From assembly GCA_009377535.1 (NCBI GenBank), contig WHTV01000001.1:106421-170420 (forward strand): a stretch of DNA of 64,000 bases, given 5' to 3'. This document shows, piece by piece, positions 32,871 to 43,639 of the stretch; positions within the stretch are counted from its first letter, which is position 1; each line of letters opens with the position of its first letter. The position numbers and the translations under genes are program-made. Source of the DNA: Kiloniellaceae bacterium. GTDB taxonomy: Bacteria; Pseudomonadota; Alphaproteobacteria; Kiloniellales; Kiloniellaceae. The notes beneath the pieces are model-generated. The model had not been told where the DNA came from, did not search any database, and worked only from the letters and a program-made list of their open reading frames with translations.

Positions 32871-35151
32871 TATGGCCTGTCCGGCACTGGCGGCGCAGCA
32901 CCAGTAGGACCAGCAGCAGGCCCAGCAGCAGGTAGGCGCCGCCGAGGATCGCCATGCGTTCAGCCGGCGTTGCCGTCTGCGGCAGGGTGATGGCCTGGCC
33001 GTCGGCCGCCGCGGCCCGCTGCAGCAGCGGCGCCGGCAGCGCCCACTGGCGCATTTCGGTAGAGGCGGGGGCCGGACTCTCGGCTGTGCCCGGGTGGCCG
33101 AAGACCTTCCCGGCATCCCAGCCGGCCGGCAGGTCGCGGGCGATCTCCTCGCTCTGCAGGTTCTCGCCCTGAGGCCGGGCCACCGCGTCGTCGATCGCCA
33201 CCAGGGCGGTGTAACGGGTGACCAGTCCGTGATCCAAGGCCAGGGCCAAGGCCTGGGCGCGGATCGCCGCCTGGTCGGTTTCCGGCCCGCTTCGGTAGAG
33301 GCCGTCCTCGATCTGCACCAGCTTGGCGCGGGCCCAGACCGCGGCGACGCCCGGCGCCGCGGTGAGCTCGCTCAGCGCCAGGCGCTGTTGCCAGGGGCCG
33401 TCGGCCGCGTTGCCGATGATCAGCAGCTGACCGTCGAGTTCCTTCAGGTCGACGCCTTCCAGGCGCGCCGCGAAGGTGACCGGCTCGCCGGCGTAGAGGT
33501 CGGGCAGCGGCGTCGGATAGAGCTCGATGCGCTTGCCGGCGGTGAGCGGCCAGCCGACCCGGATTTCGGTCAGCGCCGGCTGCTCCAGCTTCGCCAGCAG
33601 GGCGTCCATGCGCGGCTTCACCTCGCCGAGGTCGCCGATGTGGGTGAAGCTGCCGCGGCCGATCTCGGCCGCCTTGCGCATGAAGTAGCTGTTGGGGGCC
33701 GAACCGATGCCGACGGTGAAGAGACGCTGTGCGCCGAGCTGGCCGGCCACCTCGCGCAACAGCTCGTCTTCGTTGCCGACCGCGCCGTCGGTGAGGAAGA
33801 CCACCTGCTGCAGGTGACTCTCGGAGGGCGCGGCGCCAAGCGCCAGCTGCAGGGCGGGGCGCATCTCCGTGCCGCCCTCGGCCTCGAGCGCGCTGACGTA
33901 GTGCCAGGCCTTGGCTGCGTTGGCGACGGTGGCGGCGACCGGCTGCGGGAAGAGGGCGTGGGTCGTGCTGTTGAACTGGATGACGTTGAAGCGGTCCTCG
34001 GGCCGCAGCCGCTTCAGGGCGGCGATCACTGCCGCCTTCGCCTGGTCCAGCGAGTCGCCGTGCATCGAGCCGGAGGTGTCGACGACGAAGACCAGCTCGC
34101 GCGGCAGCGGGGTCGCCAGTGACCCGGCCTGCAGGGCCGGCGGCACCATCATCACCAGAAGGTGGGCATTGGCGCCGACCTGCTCGGCGAAGACGGCGGC
34201 TTGCGGGCTGTCGGATGCTTTCGGCGCCCACTCCAGCACGAAATCGCGGTCGGCCGGTACCTCACCGTCACGCAGGATCACGGTCTGGCGGTTGCCGGTG
34301 CCGGTCTCGATGGTCACGGGATGGTAGAGGCTGCGCAGCGAGGCCAGCGGCAGGCCGGCGTCGAGCTCGACGGTGAGCGACAGCAGGTTGTGCTTGTCAC
34401 CGTCGGTGTGCACCGGGCCGAAGAGGTCGCCGTCCTCGCCGGAGGTCCCGGTCGCAGCCACCGGATCGATGGCGGGCTGTGGTGCCGGTGCCTCAGCGAT
34501 GTCGGGCTGGGGTTCCGGGGTGTAGCGCGGCGCCACCACCATGGGGAAACGCAGGGCGAAGGTGCCGTTTTCATAGGCGACGGCGTCCTGGAAGCCGATC
34601 TCCACGGTGATGCTTTCGCCGGGGCCGATGTTGGCCACCGCGGTGACGAAGACGTTGGGCCGCTCGCCGCTCACCAGGCTGGCGCGCTGGCCGTTGTCGG
34701 CCGCCGCGCGGTAGGCGCGCTCGGCCTCCGCCTTTTCCATGATGCGGCCCTCGACGCGGCGCTCGCCGATGGTCATGGTCAGGCGGTCGACGGCGGAACG
34801 CTCGGGCAGCGGGAAGACGTAGATGCCCTCCAGCCAGCGGTCGCTCGGGTTGTGGAAGACCTGGCGCACCGTGGCCCGGGCCACCATGCCGTTCACCGCG
34901 ATGGCGACGTCGCTCTTCAGGATGGGGGCCTCGAGCACCGTCCCGGCCTCGCCGCTGCGGAAGAACAGGCCGGCCGGGGTCTCCGCTTCCGCCGCCTGGG
35001 CCGGCAGGGCGCGGACAGCGAGTGCGGCCAGCATGACCAGCACCGCCAGCACCAGGGTCCCGGCGATCACCAGGACGTTGTGGAGGACCGTCCTCCCAAG
35101 GCGCGACGGGAAGGCGCTGTAGACATGCTGTGGCGGCAGGTGGTGTGGCAT
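32863..35151 (-). CDS. VIT/VWA-domain sortase target protein, marine type
   Basis: 762 aa. After a long N-terminus with a signal helix (VLVIAGTLVLAVLVMLAALAVRALPAQA) come a VIT domain (AVNGMVARATVRQVFHNPSDRWLEGIYVFPLPERSAVDRLTM) and a VWA domain with an intact MIDAS (VFVVDTSGSM, STTHALF, TDGAVGNEDEL). The C-terminus is a sorting signal: LPQTA at residue 723, a hydrophobic helix and basic RRQCR. It is the likely substrate of the overlapping sortase and would be displayed in the periplasm or outer surface; adhesion through a metal site is the usual VWA role. Confidence 0.9.
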   Translation of the reverse strand: MPHHLPPQHVYSAFPSRLGRTVLHNVLVIAGTLVLAVLVMLAALAVRALPAQAAEAETPAGLFFRSGEAGTVLEAPILKSDVAIAVNGMVARATVRQVFHNPSDRWLEGIYVFPLPERSAVDRLTMTIGERRVEGRIMEKAEAERAYRAAADNGQRASLVSGERPNVFVTAVANIGPGESITVEIGFQDAVAYENGTFALRFPMVVAPRYTPEPQPDIAEAPAPQPAIDPVAATGTSGEDGDLFGPVHTDGDKHNLLSLTVELDAGLPLASLRSLYHPVTIETGTGNRQTVILRDGEVPADRDFVLEWAPKASDSPQAAVFAEQVGANAHLLVMMVPPALQAGSLATPLPRELVFVVDTSGSMHGDSLDQAKAAVIAALKRLRPEDRFNVIQFNSTTHALFPQPVAATVANAAKAWHYVSALEAEGGTEMRPALQLALGAAPSESHLQQVVFLTDGAVGNEDELLREVAGQLGAQRLFTVGIGSAPNSYFMRKAAEIGRGSFTHIGDLGEVKPRMDALLAKLEQPALTEIRVGWPLTAGKRIELYPTPLPDLYAGEPVTFAARLEGVDLKELDGQLLIIGNAADGPWQQRLALSELTAAPGVAAVWARAKLVQIEDGLYRSGPETDQAAIRAQALALALDHGLVTRYTALVAIDDAVARPQGENLQSEEIARDLPAGWDAGKVFGHPGTAESPAPASTEMRQWALPAPLLQRAAAADGQAITLPQTATPAERMAILGGAYLLLGLLLVLLVLRRQCRTGHSG

Positions 35152-35373
35152 GATGTTCCCCCGGGTTCCTTGCTGGCCGTTTCGTTGCGGCGGGTGACGG
35201 GGTGTCGCCCCGCCGCTCCCTGAGGTTCATGAGGCCCGCCGAGCATGGCGGTAGCGGTTCGGGAATGCGGCGATTCCGTGATGCTTTCGGAAGCGATTGC
35301 GGCAGCGGCGGCGGGCCAGCCCTCTGCGCTTGTCGGTTCCAATTGCCGCGCGAAGGCACTAAATTGCCGCTGA

Positions 35374-36627
<1,254 letters not shown>

Positions 36628-36637
36628 GCCGGTCGGC

Positions 36638-38062
36638 GTGTCGATCGACGCCCTGCTCGACGACCACGACGCCCTCGCCCTGGCGGCGCTGATCCGCCGG
36701 GGTGAGGTCGCTCCCCTCGAGATCCTGGATGCCACCATCGCCCGCATCGAGGCGCGCGATCCTGTCGTCAATGCGGTGGTGCACCGCTGCTACGACGAGG
36801 CGCGCGCCGAACTTGCCGGCGGCATTCCGGAAGGCCCCTTCGCCGGCCTGCCCTTCCTGCTGAAGGATCTCTACACCTTCCGCCGCGGGCAGCCCTGCGG
36901 CAACGGCAGCCACTGGCTGGCCGACTACCGCGCCCCCTTCGACGACCCCATGGTGGCGCGCTGGCGCTCCGCCGGCCTGGTGGTGCTCGGCAAGACCGCG
37001 ACCTCCGAGTTCGGCCTCAGCGTCTCGACCGAGACCCGCCGACACGGCGCCACGCGCAATCCCTGGAACCGCGACTACTCGGCCGGCGGCTCCAGCGGCG
37101 GCGCGGCGGCGGCGGTGGCCGCCGGCCTGGTGCCGCTGGCGCATGCCTCCGACGGTGGCGGCTCGATCCGCATTCCGGCCTCCTGCTGCGGCCTCTTCGG
37201 CCTGAAGCCCAGCCGCGGGCGCAACATCACCAGCTATGCCTGGGCCGGCCTCGGCGTCTTCCACGCGGTGACCCGCAGCGTGCGCGATTCGGCGGCGCTG
37301 CTCGATGCCGTCTGCGGGCTACCCAGCCATCATCCCTACAGCCTGCCGAAGCCGGCGACGCCCTTCCTCGATGCGGTCGGTCGCGACCCGGGGCGCAAGC
37401 GCATCGCCTGGACCGCCCGCACGCCGGACGACGTCGAACTTCATCCCGATTGCCGCGCGGCGGTCGAGTGCGCCGCCAAGCTGGCGGCGGGCTTCGGCCA
37501 CGACGTTGAGGAGGCGGCGCCGGAGATCGACTACGGCCTGCTGCGCCAGGCGATGATCGTCATCGTCGCAGCCAACACCGCAGAGGCGCTGGCGCCGGGC
37601 AATCTGCTGGTGCCGGAGGGCGCGGCGGAGGGCGACGTCGAGACCATGACTTGGCATTTTGCCGTGCGCGGCGCCAAGGTCTCCGCCACGCAATACCTGC
37701 GTGCCCTACGCGGCATCCGCAGCATCGGCGAGTGCCTGAATGCTTTCCTGCAGCGCTACGACCTGCTGCTGACCCCGACCATGGCTGAGCCGCCGATGCG
37801 CCTCGGCCGGCTGGACCCCATGACCGACGATTTCGAGGGCTTCAACCGGGCGGTCCAACCCTACGTCACCTTCACCCAGATGTTCAACATGTCGGGCCAG
37901 CCGGCGGCCTCCCTGCCGCTGCACTGGACGGCCGATGGCCTGCCGGTCGGCGTGCAGATCGCGGCCCCCGTCGGCGAGGAAGCGCGCCTCTTCGCCCTGG
38001 CGGGCCAGTTCGAGCTGGCGGCCCCCTGGTTTCCCCGCCGCCCGCCGTTGCCGGCAGCCTGA
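36638..38062 (+). CDS. Amidase signature family hydrolase
   Basis: 474 aa from a GTG 10 bp after the aspC stop. The Ser-cisSer-Lys triad region is readable: catalytic Lys in [12 protein letters not shown] and the Gly/Ser-rich signature [48 protein letters not shown]. It hydrolyses an amide to acid and ammonia. It lacks the partner subunits that would make it GatA. The cotranscription with aspC may reflect shared nitrogen metabolism, but the substrate is unknown. Confidence 0.88.
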   Translation: MSIDALLDDHDALALAALIRRGEVAPLEILDATIARIEARDPVVNAVVHRCYDEARAELAGGIPEGPFAGLPFLLKDLYTFRRGQPCGNGSHWLADYRAPFDDPMVARWRSAGLVVLGKTATSEFGLSVSTETRRHGATRNPWNRDYSAGGSSGGAAAAVAAGLVPLAHASDGGGSIRIPASCCGLFGLKPSRGRNITSYAWAGLGVFHAVTRSVRDSAALLDAVCGLPSHHPYSLPKPATPFLDAVGRDPGRKRIAWTARTPDDVELHPDCRAAVECAAKLAAGFGHDVEEAAPEIDYGLLRQAMIVIVAANTAEALAPGNLLVPEGAAEGDVETMTWHFAVRGAKVSATQYLRALRGIRSIGECLNAFLQRYDLLLTPTMAEPPMRLGRLDPMTDDFEGFNRAVQPYVTFTQMFNMSGQPAASLPLHWTADGLPVGVQIAAPVGEEARLFALAGQFELAAPWFPRRPPLPAA

Positions 38063-38309
38063 TCCGGCCAGACCCCGTCGTGGTGCAGGGGGCCGGCGGC
38101 CTCGGGGAGGTTGGAAGGGCTCTTGTTGCGAACTGAAATCATCCGAAAGGAAGCCTTAATCCGTTGCTCAACGGTGAGTTGATGGACCGGTCAGCCCCTT
38201 CATTTCGCTTACCTATCAAAGTTTACGTTTTCCTAATCCGCAACCGGGACAATGAGGCAGTTGCCGCAATCGCCGAATGGCGGCGAAGGCCACATGTTGC
38301 GAGAGACCA

Positions 38310-40034
38310 ATGAGCTCCTTAGCCGCCGTCAAGAGCATCAAGCTGACGACAAAGACGATGGTTTTGACCATCGCGCTGATCATCACGGCTGCAGCCGCCT
38401 GTGCCGCCGCCGCCGTCTTCGCCATTCAGTCCGAGATCCGCGACCAGGTGGTGGACCGCCAGGCCGCCAGCCTGCGCATCGCCGCGGACATCTTCGGCGA
38501 GAACCATCCCCAGCTGCAGGTGACCAAGAAGGGCCTGGAAGTCGATCGCCTCGTGATCGACGGGATCCCCGAATTTCCGGACCACGGGATGATCGACCGG
38601 GTCGGCTACCTGACCGGCGAGACCGCCACGGTCTTCGTCTGGGACGAGGAGTCCAAGGACTTCTGGCGCCGCACCACGAACATCAAGAAGGATGACGGCA
38701 GCCGCGCCATCGGCACCCAGCTGGGCAAGGACGGCGCGGTCTATGCGGTGGTGACCAAGGGAGCGACCTACTACGGCGAGGCGGTCATCCTCGGCAAGGA
38801 CTACTACACGGCCTATGCGCCGATCTTCTCCCTCGAAGGCAAGGTCATCGGCATTCTCTACGTCGGCGTGTTGAAGGCCAACATCACTGCGGTGCTGGAC
38901 CAGCTCACCAGCAAGCTGGCGATCACCTCCGCCATCACCATCCTGGTGACCGCGCTGATCGCCTTCTTCGCCTTCCGTCGGCTGCTGCGTCCGCTGCCGC
39001 GCCTGGCCCAGCTGATGGATCGCCTGGCGCGTGACGACACCCAGGTCGAGGTGACCTACCAGGAGCAGGGCGACGAGATCGGCGACATGGCGCGCGCGGT
39101 CCAGGTGTTCAAGGAGAACGCCGTGGAGAAGCGCCGCCTGGAGCAGGAACGTGCCGCGCAGGAGGCGCGTGCCACCACCGAGAAGCGCGCCGCGATGAAC
39201 AGCCTGGCCGACGAGTTCGAGCAGTCGGTTGGCAACAGGGTGACCTCCGTGTTGGACGCCGCGGCCCACATCGACGCCTCCACCAAGGAAGTGCGTCAGC
39301 TGGCGAACCAGACCAGCGATAAGAGCAACCAGGTGAGTGGCGCGGCCGAGGGCGCCAGCGGCAATGTCGACAGCGTCGCCGCGGCGGCCGAGGAGATGTC
39401 GGCCTCGATCGGCGAGATCGCGCGCCGCGCCAGCGAGTCGGCCAAAGTCGCCGCGGATGCGGTGCTGCAGGCGGAGACCACCAACGAGACGGTCCGCTCG
39501 CTGGATACCGCGGCGCAGAAGATCGGCGACGTGGTGAAGCTGATCAACGAGATCGCCGAACAGACCAACCTGCTGGCGCTGAATGCCACCATCGAGGCGG
39601 CGCGGGCCGGGGAAGCGGGCAAGGGCTTCGCGGTGGTCGCCAACGAGGTGAAGACCCTCGCCTCGCAGACCACCAAGGCGACCGAGGAGATCTCCGATCA
39701 GATCAACTCGATGCAGCAGGCCACCTCGGAAGCGGTGTCGGCCATCGCCAACATCCGCGGCGTGATCGGCCAGGTCAACGAGTCGGCCACGGCCATCGCT
39801 TCGGCGGTGGAGGAACAGAATGCGGCGACCCAGGAGATCGGGCGCAACGTGGAGTCCGCAGCGAGCGACACTGCGCGGGTCTCCTCGACCATCGCCGAGG
39901 TGCGCACGGCCTCCGAGCAGACCATGACCGCCATCCAGCAGGCGGTGGCTGCCATCGAAGGCCTCAACGACGACGCCAACGAGCTGAAACAGCAGGTCGG
40001 CGCCTTCCTCGACAAGGTGCGCCAGAGCGCCTGA
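38310..40034 (+). CDS. Methyl-accepting chemotaxis protein with periplasmic Cache domain
   Basis: 574 aa from the ATG at 38310. TM1 ([23 protein letters not shown]), a single-Cache-type sensor ([75 protein letters not shown]), TM2, HAMP ([20 protein letters not shown]) and the signalling coil with the hairpin tip [38 protein letters not shown]. It controls CheA in response to a periplasmic ligand. No che genes are nearby. There is no CheR/CheB pentapeptide at the C-terminus. Confidence 0.93.
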   Translation: MSSLAAVKSIKLTTKTMVLTIALIITAAAACAAAAVFAIQSEIRDQVVDRQAASLRIAADIFGENHPQLQVTKKGLEVDRLVIDGIPEFPDHGMIDRVGYLTGETATVFVWDEESKDFWRRTTNIKKDDGSRAIGTQLGKDGAVYAVVTKGATYYGEAVILGKDYYTAYAPIFSLEGKVIGILYVGVLKANITAVLDQLTSKLAITSAITILVTALIAFFAFRRLLRPLPRLAQLMDRLARDDTQVEVTYQEQGDEIGDMARAVQVFKENAVEKRRLEQERAAQEARATTEKRAAMNSLADEFEQSVGNRVTSVLDAAAHIDASTKEVRQLANQTSDKSNQVSGAAEGASGNVDSVAAAAEEMSASIGEIARRASESAKVAADAVLQAETTNETVRSLDTAAQKIGDVVKLINEIAEQTNLLALNATIEAARAGEAGKGFAVVANEVKTLASQTTKATEEISDQINSMQQATSEAVSAIANIRGVIGQVNESATAIASAVEEQNAATQEIGRNVESAASDTARVSSTIAEVRTASEQTMTAIQQAVAAIEGLNDDANELKQQVGAFLDKVRQSA

Positions 40035-40070
40035 GGCGCCTGCGGCACAGAGTTAAGTCCTGGCGTGACG

Positions 40071-40107
40071 GGAAGGGGCGGCTCCCAGGGCCGCCCCTTC
40101 CTCGTTT
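40071..40107 (+). terminator. Terminator after chemoreceptor gene
   Basis: Perfect 12-bp stem GGAAGGGGCGGC / GCCGCCCCTTCC with a 7-nt loop and a short T run (CTCGTTTTC). It stands between convergent genes. Confidence 0.8.
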
Positions 40108-40124
40108 TCACGTTCTCAAGGAGG

Positions 40125-41090
40125 TCAGGCGGCGAGGCGCGTGGCGAGGCCGGCCTGGGGGTCGAGTCCGAGCATGAGGTTCATGTTCTGCACCGCGGCG
40201 CCGGAGGCTCCCTTGCCGAGGTTGTCGAGGACGGCGGCGAGCACTGCCTGGTCGCCGGCGGCGTTGCCGAAGACGTGGAGGCGCATGTCGTTGCTGCCGT
40301 TCAGGCCCTCGGGGTCGAGATCCTCCTGGCTCGCGCTTTCGGTGGCGGAGGCGACGCTGACGAAGTCCTGGCCGGCGAAGCGCTCGGCCAGCGCCTTGCG
40401 CAGTTCCTCCGGCGTGGGGCGTCCGGGCAGCGCCCAGAGCTGCAGCGGAACCTGCACCAGCATGCCTTTGTAGTAGTTGCCCACTGCCGGCACGAAGAGC
40501 GGCGCGTGGTCAAGTCCGCTGTGCACGCGTATCTCCGGGATGTGCTTGTGGGCAAGGCCGAGCGCATAGGCGCGGTAGGCGTTCTTCAGGTGATCCGGCG
40601 CCGCGGCGTCCTCGTAGCGCCGGATCAGGTCCTTGCCGCCGCCGGAGTAGCCGGAGACCGCATTCACGGTGACCGGGAAATCTTTCGGCAGCAGCCCGGC
40701 GTCGACCAGCGGGCGGATCAGGGCGAGCACGCCGGTCGGATAGCAGCCCGGATTGCTCACCCGCTTGGCGGCCTTCACCTTGGCAGTCTGCGCGCGGTCC
40801 AGCTCGGGAAAGCCGTAGGTCCAGTCCGGATCGGTGCGGTAGGCGGTGCTGGCGTCGATCACCCGGGTTTGCGGGTTCTCGATCAGGCCGACGGCTTCGC
40901 GCGCCGCGGCGTCGGGCAGGCAGAGAATGGCCAGGTCGGCCTCGTTCAAGGCGCAGGCGCGGGCGGCCGGGTCCTTGCGCTCGCCCTCGGCCAGGCGGAT
41001 CAACTGGACATCGGCGCGCGACTCGAGGCGCCCCCGGATCTGAAGCCCCGTGGTGCCTGCCTCGCCATCGATGAAAATCCGCGCCGTCAT
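40125..41090 (-). CDS. argC: N-acetyl-gamma-glutamyl-phosphate reductase
   Basis: 321 aa from the ATG at 41090; the 499-aa ORF-track form runs on into the upstream gap. IFIDGEAGTTGLQIRGRL is the NADP-binding start in the short, type-2 ArgC class, the active-site Cys is in SNPGCYPTGVLALIRPL, and HIPEIRVHSGL holds the conserved His. It reduces N-acetylglutamyl phosphate to the semialdehyde in arginine synthesis. No other arg gene is near. Confidence 0.93.
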   Translation of the reverse strand: MTARIFIDGEAGTTGLQIRGRLESRADVQLIRLAEGERKDPAARACALNEADLAILCLPDAAAREAVGLIENPQTRVIDASTAYRTDPDWTYGFPELDRAQTAKVKAAKRVSNPGCYPTGVLALIRPLVDAGLLPKDFPVTVNAVSGYSGGGKDLIRRYEDAAAPDHLKNAYRAYALGLAHKHIPEIRVHSGLDHAPLFVPAVGNYYKGMLVQVPLQLWALPGRPTPEELRKALAERFAGQDFVSVASATESASQEDLDPEGLNGSNDMRLHVFGNAAGDQAVLAAVLDNLGKGASGAAVQNMNLMLGLDPQAGLATRLAA

Positions 41091-41420
41091 GTCCCTCGCA
41101 TCCTCAAATAATCTTCGCGCAACAACGGCTTCCCACCGCTCTCTACGGGGGATTTCACGTCGTTTGCGATCTTGCGGCCAACGATTATCGGCTTTCCACA
41201 GCGCGAAGTCACTGAAAATCCATGCCAGGGTCCCGGGTGCGTCGCTGCCCCAGGTTTTTCGGTTGCCAGCCGACCGCGTTGTTTGAAACCATAGGCCTGC
41301 AAAGGTTGACGCGGCCCCTTCATAGGGGGCGCGGCGACCCAAACAACCAGGAAAGTTCGCCCCAGGTTCGCCATGGGGAAGCTCATGGTTCGACTCCCGG
41401 AGGGCGACGGGGAGGAAACC
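41091..41420. other. Divergent gap between argC and EF-G paralogue
   Basis: No gene is supported. A small hairpin CCCCT-TCAT-AGGGG lies at 41315-41328 in the EF-G leader, and an isolated TTGACG at 41306 has no matching -10. The ORF-track frames here are open only by chance and lack ribosome sites. Confidence 0.4.
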
Positions 41421-43451
41421 ATGATGTCCAGATCGGTAACGGCGGCGCGCTGCGCCGCCCTTGTGGGACCCTACACCAGCGGCAAGACGACGCTGCTGGA
41501 AGCCCTGCTGCTGCAGGCCGGCGCCCTTCATCGCAAGGGCTCCGTCACCGAAGGCACCTCGCTCGGCGATTCCGCTCCCGAGGCCCGCGCCCGCCAGATG
41601 ACCACCGAGCCCAACTTCGCGCACTGCAGCTATCTTGACGAGACCTGGTCATTCATAGACTGCCCCGGCTCCATCGAACTGGCCCAGGACGTGCACTCCG
41701 CGCTGATGGGGGTCGACGTGGTCGTCGTCGTGGCGCCGCCGGAGCCCGCGCGCTGCCTGACGCTGGCGCCGATCTTCAAGTTTCTCGACGACTACCAGAT
41801 CCCGCACATCCTGTTCGTCAACCGGATGGACAAGGCCTCGGCGCGCGTACGCGACATCCTGGAGGCTTTGCAGTCGATCTCGGAGCGCCCGCTGATGCTG
41901 CGCCAGGTGCCGATCCGCGAAGGCGAAGAGATCACCGGCTTCGTCGACCTGGTGAGCGAGCGTGCCTGGCGCTATAACCTCAACAAGCAGTCCGACCTCA
42001 TCGAGATGCCCGAGCAGGTCAAGGACCGCGAGGAGGCGGCCCGGCGTGAGCTGCTGGAATCGCTTGCCGACTTCGACGACGGCCTGCTCGAGCAACTGCT
42101 CGAGGACAAGGTGCCGGCCCCGGCCGAGATCTACGAGCAGCTCAGCAAGGATCTTGCCGAGGACCTCATCGTTCCGGTGCTCTTCGGCTCCGCCGAGCAG
42201 GGCCACGGCATCACCCGCCTGTGGAAGGCGCTGCGCCACGAGACTCCGGACCCGGCAACGACCGCGGCCCGTCTCGGCGTGCCGGAGGGGACTGACCTGG
42301 CCGCCAGCGTGATCCGCACCTACCACGCGCCGCACACCGGCAAGATGTCGATCGCCCGCGTCTGGCGTGGTGAGCTGAAGGACGGCGACAACCTGGGCAG
42401 CGAAAGGGTGTCGGGGCTCTACCGCCTGATGGGACCGGAGAACCAGAAAGCCGCCAGCGCCGGCGCGGGCGACCTGGTGGCGCTCGGCCGCATGGACTCG
42501 GTCGCGGCCGGCGAGCTGCTCACCGAGGCGGGGCGCCGCGACGATGCCGGCCTGGTCTGGCCGGAGGTGCCGAAGCCCGTCTTCACCCTGTCGATCCGAC
42601 CACACAACCGCCAGGATGAGGTGAAGCTGACGGCGAGCCTTGCCAAGCTGACCGAGGAAGATCCCTCCCTGGTGCTCGAGCACAACGACGACACCAACGA
42701 GATGCTGCTGCGTGGCCAGGGCGACATCCATCTGAAGCTGGCCGTGGATCGCCTGAAGAGCCGCTTCAACGTCGAGGTCGATGCGACGCGTCCGCAGACC
42801 GCCTATAAGGAGACCATCCGCAAGGCGACCAAGCAGCACTCGCGCTTCAAGCGCCAGACTGGCGGCCACGGCCAGTTCGGCGATGTCCACGTCGAAATCC
42901 GGCCGCTGCCGCGCGGCGAAGGCTTCGCGTTCGTCGACAAGGTGGTCGGTGGCTCGGTGCCGCGCCAATACATCGGTGCCGTCGAGCACGGCGCCAAGGA
43001 ATACCTCGCGCGCGGGCCGCTCGGCTTTCCGGTGGTCGACGTCTCGGTGACGCTCTACGATGGGCAGTACCATTCCGTCGACTCCTCCGACCAGGCCTTC
43101 AAGACGGTCGCCCGCATGGCCATGGCCGAGGGCTTGCCGAATTGCGAGCCCGTCCTGCTGGAGCCGATCTACGAGGTCACCATCTCGGTGCCCAGCGAAT
43201 TCACCAACAAGGTCCACTCGCTGGTCTCCGCCCGGCGCGGCCAGATCCTCGGCTTCGAGATGCGGGCCGGCTGGAAGGGTTGGGACGATCTCAAGTGCCA
43301 CCTGCCGGAGGAAGAGCTGCAGGACCTCATCATCGAGCTGCGCTCGCTGACCGTCGGCGTCGGCAGCTTCGACTGGCGCTTCGACCACCTGCAGGAGCTG
43401 ACCGGACGCTTGGCCGACCAGGTGATCTCGCAGCGCCAGGCGGCCGACTAG
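41421..43451 (+). CDS. Elongation factor G-like GTPase (FusA2-type paralogue)
   Basis: 676 aa from the ATG at 41421, which has GGGGAGG 5 bp upstream. Domain order is that of EF-G: GTPase (GPYTSGKTTLLEALL; VNRMDK), domain II, and domains III-V (RQTGGHGQFGDVHVEIRPL, EFTNKVHSLVSARRGQILG). The G3 motif reads DCPGS, where translational GTPases have DTPGH; the His that activates hydrolysis is thus Ser. This marks a divergent paralogue, as in EF-G II groups that have Tyr here. It may act in ribosome splitting, stress or not on GTP turnover in the usual way. Confidence 0.85.
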   Translation: MMSRSVTAARCAALVGPYTSGKTTLLEALLLQAGALHRKGSVTEGTSLGDSAPEARARQMTTEPNFAHCSYLDETWSFIDCPGSIELAQDVHSALMGVDVVVVVAPPEPARCLTLAPIFKFLDDYQIPHILFVNRMDKASARVRDILEALQSISERPLMLRQVPIREGEEITGFVDLVSERAWRYNLNKQSDLIEMPEQVKDREEAARRELLESLADFDDGLLEQLLEDKVPAPAEIYEQLSKDLAEDLIVPVLFGSAEQGHGITRLWKALRHETPDPATTAARLGVPEGTDLAASVIRTYHAPHTGKMSIARVWRGELKDGDNLGSERVSGLYRLMGPENQKAASAGAGDLVALGRMDSVAAGELLTEAGRRDDAGLVWPEVPKPVFTLSIRPHNRQDEVKLTASLAKLTEEDPSLVLEHNDDTNEMLLRGQGDIHLKLAVDRLKSRFNVEVDATRPQTAYKETIRKATKQHSRFKRQTGGHGQFGDVHVEIRPLPRGEGFAFVDKVVGGSVPRQYIGAVEHGAKEYLARGPLGFPVVDVSVTLYDGQYHSVDSSDQAFKTVARMAMAEGLPNCEPVLLEPIYEVTISVPSEFTNKVHSLVSARRGQILGFEMRAGWKGWDDLKCHLPEEELQDLIIELRSLTVGVGSFDWRFDHLQELTGRLADQVISQRQAAD

Positions 43452-43468
43452 CACCCGCCGTGTGAGCT

Positions 43469-43563
43469 CACCCTTGAGACGCCTTGGCGTCCAGGGTGGG
43501 CTTCACCCCCCGAGACAGTCGGTGGAGCCCCCCGCGGCCGACGCAAGACGTCGTGGGCGGCTC
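43469..43563. other. Multi-hairpin intergenic stretch after EF-G paralogue
   Basis: CACCCT-TGA-GACGCC-TT-GGCGTC-C-AGGGTG (43469-43498) forms a strong stem. The same AGGGTG can pair with a downstream CACCC (43504-43508). Next comes GAGCC...GGCTC (43525-43563) enclosing CGACG-CAAGA-CGTCG (43539-43553). No T tract follows on either strand. It could be a complex terminator, a leader of the glycosyltransferase gene, or part of an RNA. Confidence 0.4.
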
Positions 43564-43639
43564 GCCGTGGCAGGACTGAACCTCCTTTGCCCGGATTAAA
43601 ATTCGTTCATGTCGGAACAACGCCATCTCGCCTGCGTCG

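Noticed and set aside
35341-35370. Direct repeat AATTGCCGC, 21-bp period, upstream of aspC
   Set aside because: Noted in the aspC entry only; nine-base direct repeats in GC-rich sequence are weak evidence for a site.
41376-41400. GGTTCGACTCCC, like a tRNA T-arm, upstream of the EF-G paralogue
   Set aside because: No matching stem or cloverleaf around it; it lies in the leader just before the ribosome site.
43610-43630. TAAAATTCGTTC shared with position 59348
   Set aside because: A 12-mer match in AT-rich post-gene sequence with no dyad or promoter context on either side.
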